The notes beneath the pieces were generated by a model, which worked only from the letters and a program-made list of their open reading frames with translations, made no database searches and was not told the DNA's origin. Source: Candidatus Magasanikiibacteriota bacterium (GTDB taxonomy: Bacteria > Patescibacteriota > Patescibacteriia > Magasanikbacterales > GWA2-37-8). Taken from it: a stretch of 46,809 nucleotides of DNA. Where the stretch lies: positions 1 through 46,809 of the forward strand of contig JACRFW010000004.1 in NCBI GenBank assembly GCA_016234265.1, read 5' to 3'. The position numbers and the translations under genes are program-made. Below, piece by piece: positions 45,063 through 46,809 of the stretch; within the stretch, counting starts at the first letter, position 1; each line of letters opens with the position of its first letter.

Positions 45063-46226
45063 ATGAAACCAACCAAAAAAATCCTCTACGTCATCACCCA
45101 GGGGGAATGGGGCGGCGCGGAACGTTATATCTATGACCTAGCGACCGCCCTCGGGCCTAATTTTGACGTTATAGTGGCTATTGGGGAGCCAAAAGGCCGC
45201 CGAGACCTGCAAAATAAATTAAGCAAAGATGAGCGGATCAGGGTCATACAGCTCTCTCACCTAGTGCGACGAATTACCCCCTACCATGATCTGCGAGCAG
45301 TATTTGAACTGGCAAATCTTTACAAAAAATTACAACCTGATATTATCCACCTGAACAGTTCAAAAGCCGGTATTATCGGGTCGCTGGCTAAAAAACTACT
45401 CCCTGCCCCCTACTCCCTACGCACTGTCTATACCATACATGGCTGGATATTCAACGAGCCCCTCCCCTGGCTTAGAAAAAAGCTGTACTTCTCTCTTGAA
45501 AAATGGACTGCCCGGCTCAAAGATGGCTTTATCGCGCTCTCGTCATTTGAAGCAGAACAGGGCAAAACCCTTCTCAAAATCCCCTCAGATAAAATAACAG
45601 TCATTCCGCATGGGGTGAGCAAACAAAATGCGCCGCTTTCAAAAAAAGAAACGCGTAGCGAACTGGCAAATAAAATTGGCCGCGCACTTTCCGAAAAAAC
45701 TATTTGGGTTGGCTCAATTGCCAACTATCACAAAACGAAGGGGTTGGATGTTCTTATTCAAGCTCTTGCGGAAAAGAAAAACACCCTGCGAGATGTTTTA
45801 TGCCTGCTCATTGGCGGGGGACCAGAAAGAGACCAACTGTCTAAGCTCATTTCTGAAAACCATTTGGAAAATTTAATTTACCTGACCGGAACAATAGCCG
45901 AAGCTAGCCGTTACCTGCCGGCCTTTGACCTATTTGTTCTGCCTTCCCGCAAAGAAGGTCTGCCTTATGCGCTCTTGGAGGCGATGCAGGCACGCGTGCC
46001 GATTATCGCCACGCGCGTGGGGGGTATTCCGGAATTAATTGAAAATAAAAAATCCGGGCTGTTAGTCAGTCCAGATTCGGTGGAAGAATTGGCTGAGGCA
46101 TTGTGTTTTTCTGTTGAAAATCCTGATGCGATGAAAGAGTATGCACAAAACGCTCTCACTCCCCCGCCATTATCGGAAATGGTAGCGCAAACTACTTCTT
46201 GGTACCGGGCGCTTGATCCGCGTTAA
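45063..46226 (+). CDS. GT4 family glycosyltransferase
   Basis: 387 aa; ILYVITQGEWGGAERYIYDLA, LPSRKEGLPYALLEAMQARVPIIATRVGGIPELIE. Confidence 0.95.
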   Translation: MKPTKKILYVITQGEWGGAERYIYDLATALGPNFDVIVAIGEPKGRRDLQNKLSKDERIRVIQLSHLVRRITPYHDLRAVFELANLYKKLQPDIIHLNSSKAGIIGSLAKKLLPAPYSLRTVYTIHGWIFNEPLPWLRKKLYFSLEKWTARLKDGFIALSSFEAEQGKTLLKIPSDKITVIPHGVSKQNAPLSKKETRSELANKIGRALSEKTIWVGSIANYHKTKGLDVLIQALAEKKNTLRDVLCLLIGGGPERDQLSKLISENHLENLIYLTGTIAEASRYLPAFDLFVLPSRKEGLPYALLEAMQARVPIIATRVGGIPELIENKKSGLLVSPDSVEELAEALCFSVENPDAMKEYAQNALTPPPLSEMVAQTTSWYRALDPR

Positions 46227-46806
46227 CCATCGCTTCAACCTGCTGCCCTTGGGCATCAAAAACGATGCCTTTTTGTTTTGCCAAATCAAGCATTTCTCTC
46301 GCTTTGGCATTATCCTTATAAAAATTATAAATATACGCCAACCGCCAATAGCCTTCGCCAATGCGATTGTCATCGGTAATAGCCTGCTCCATTATCTGCA
46401 CCGCCTCATCTTTTTTATTAAGTTGAGCCTTGATCGTTGCCAACATATACAAAAGCTGCTGGCGATGGGGGCTATACACCAAACTGGTTGTTAAATAACG
46501 TTCGGCATTAAGCAGATAACGACCATCATTATTCACCACGGATTGCAACTGGCCCACCTGAGCCAGCATCATGTACAGACGAATGTCGCGCGGGTGGAGC
46601 GATAAATTTCTTTCCAGCGCTTCGGTAATGGCGTTAAGCATCTCATTGCTGGTGTCCCGCCCCAGACGAGTATAGGCACGATTAATAACTTCAAGCATTA
46701 CTCTGGCGAGATCGCTCCGGATATCATCAATGTGCGGAGATTCAAAAGTAAGCGCGTCCTTCACAGCCAAAAAACCAGTCAGCGGATCACCGGCCAGCTG
46801 CGTCAT
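46192..46806 (-). CDS. TPR-like C-terminal region, probably the end of a longer protein starting outside the window
   Basis: 204 aa; helical repeats NAERYLTTSLVYSPHRQQLLYMLATIKAQLNKKDEAVQIMEQAI...GYWRLAYIYNFYKDNAKAREMLDLAKQKG. First Met lies 4 nt from the window edge. Confidence 0.6.
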   Translation of the reverse strand: MTQLAGDPLTGFLAVKDALTFESPHIDDIRSDLARVMLEVINRAYTRLGRDTSNEMLNAITEALERNLSLHPRDIRLYMMLAQVGQLQSVVNNDGRYLLNAERYLTTSLVYSPHRQQLLYMLATIKAQLNKKDEAVQIMEQAITDDNRIGEGYWRLAYIYNFYKDNAKAREMLDLAKQKGIVFDAQGQQVEAMVNADQAPGTKK

Positions 46807-46809
46807 AGC

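Noticed and set aside
45402-45421. CTACTCCCT repeated (ctactccctgccccctactccctac)
   Set aside because: Only two partial copies inside a well-supported GT4 CDS (LLPAPYSLR); too short for a repeat element.
1-46809. CRISPR array, rRNA or complete tRNA genes
   Set aside because: No regularly spaced repeats, rRNA signatures or complete cloverleaf found by reading; only the partial tRNA-like sequence at 14612-14650.

Overview
The window is an almost unidirectional (minus-strand) glycan/cell-surface biosynthesis locus of about 45 kb with about 42 recognisable genes. It has many GT2, GT4 and GT-C-like glycosyltransferases, nucleotide-sugar enzymes, SAM methyltransferases, an asparagine synthase, a UbiA-type polyprenyl-phosphate phosphoribosyltransferase and an apparently complete GDP-D-glycero-alpha-D-manno-heptose set (gmhA, gmhB, hddA, hddC-like) next to a transaldolase. 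Tight gene packing and repertoire suggest a Patescibacteria/CPR-like organism (inference only). Only two credible genes lie on the plus strand (14673-15602 and 45063-46226). The most anomalous part is about 12.2-15.6 kb, which splits the heptose genes. It holds a strikingly GC-rich two-gene unit (HIT/GalT-like plus inositol-monophosphatase-like) with its own promoter, a 25-codon micro-ORF, and several RNA-type hairpins. These include a 52-nt palindrome whose arm mismatches are nearly all G-U on the coding strand, and a pair of co-varying 17-nt hairpins. Next to it are a tRNA-3'-end/minihelix-like sequence and an AT-rich plus-strand membrane-protein gene. Other notable items: two domain fusions (GT2::GT-C and C-methyltransferase::UXS-like SDR), a UDP-sugar dehydrogenase family member lacking the catalytic Cys, an SGNH protein lacking its GDS half, and a set of sigma70-like promoters with exact 17-nt spacers. 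All functional names come from reading motifs in the translations; no searches were run.
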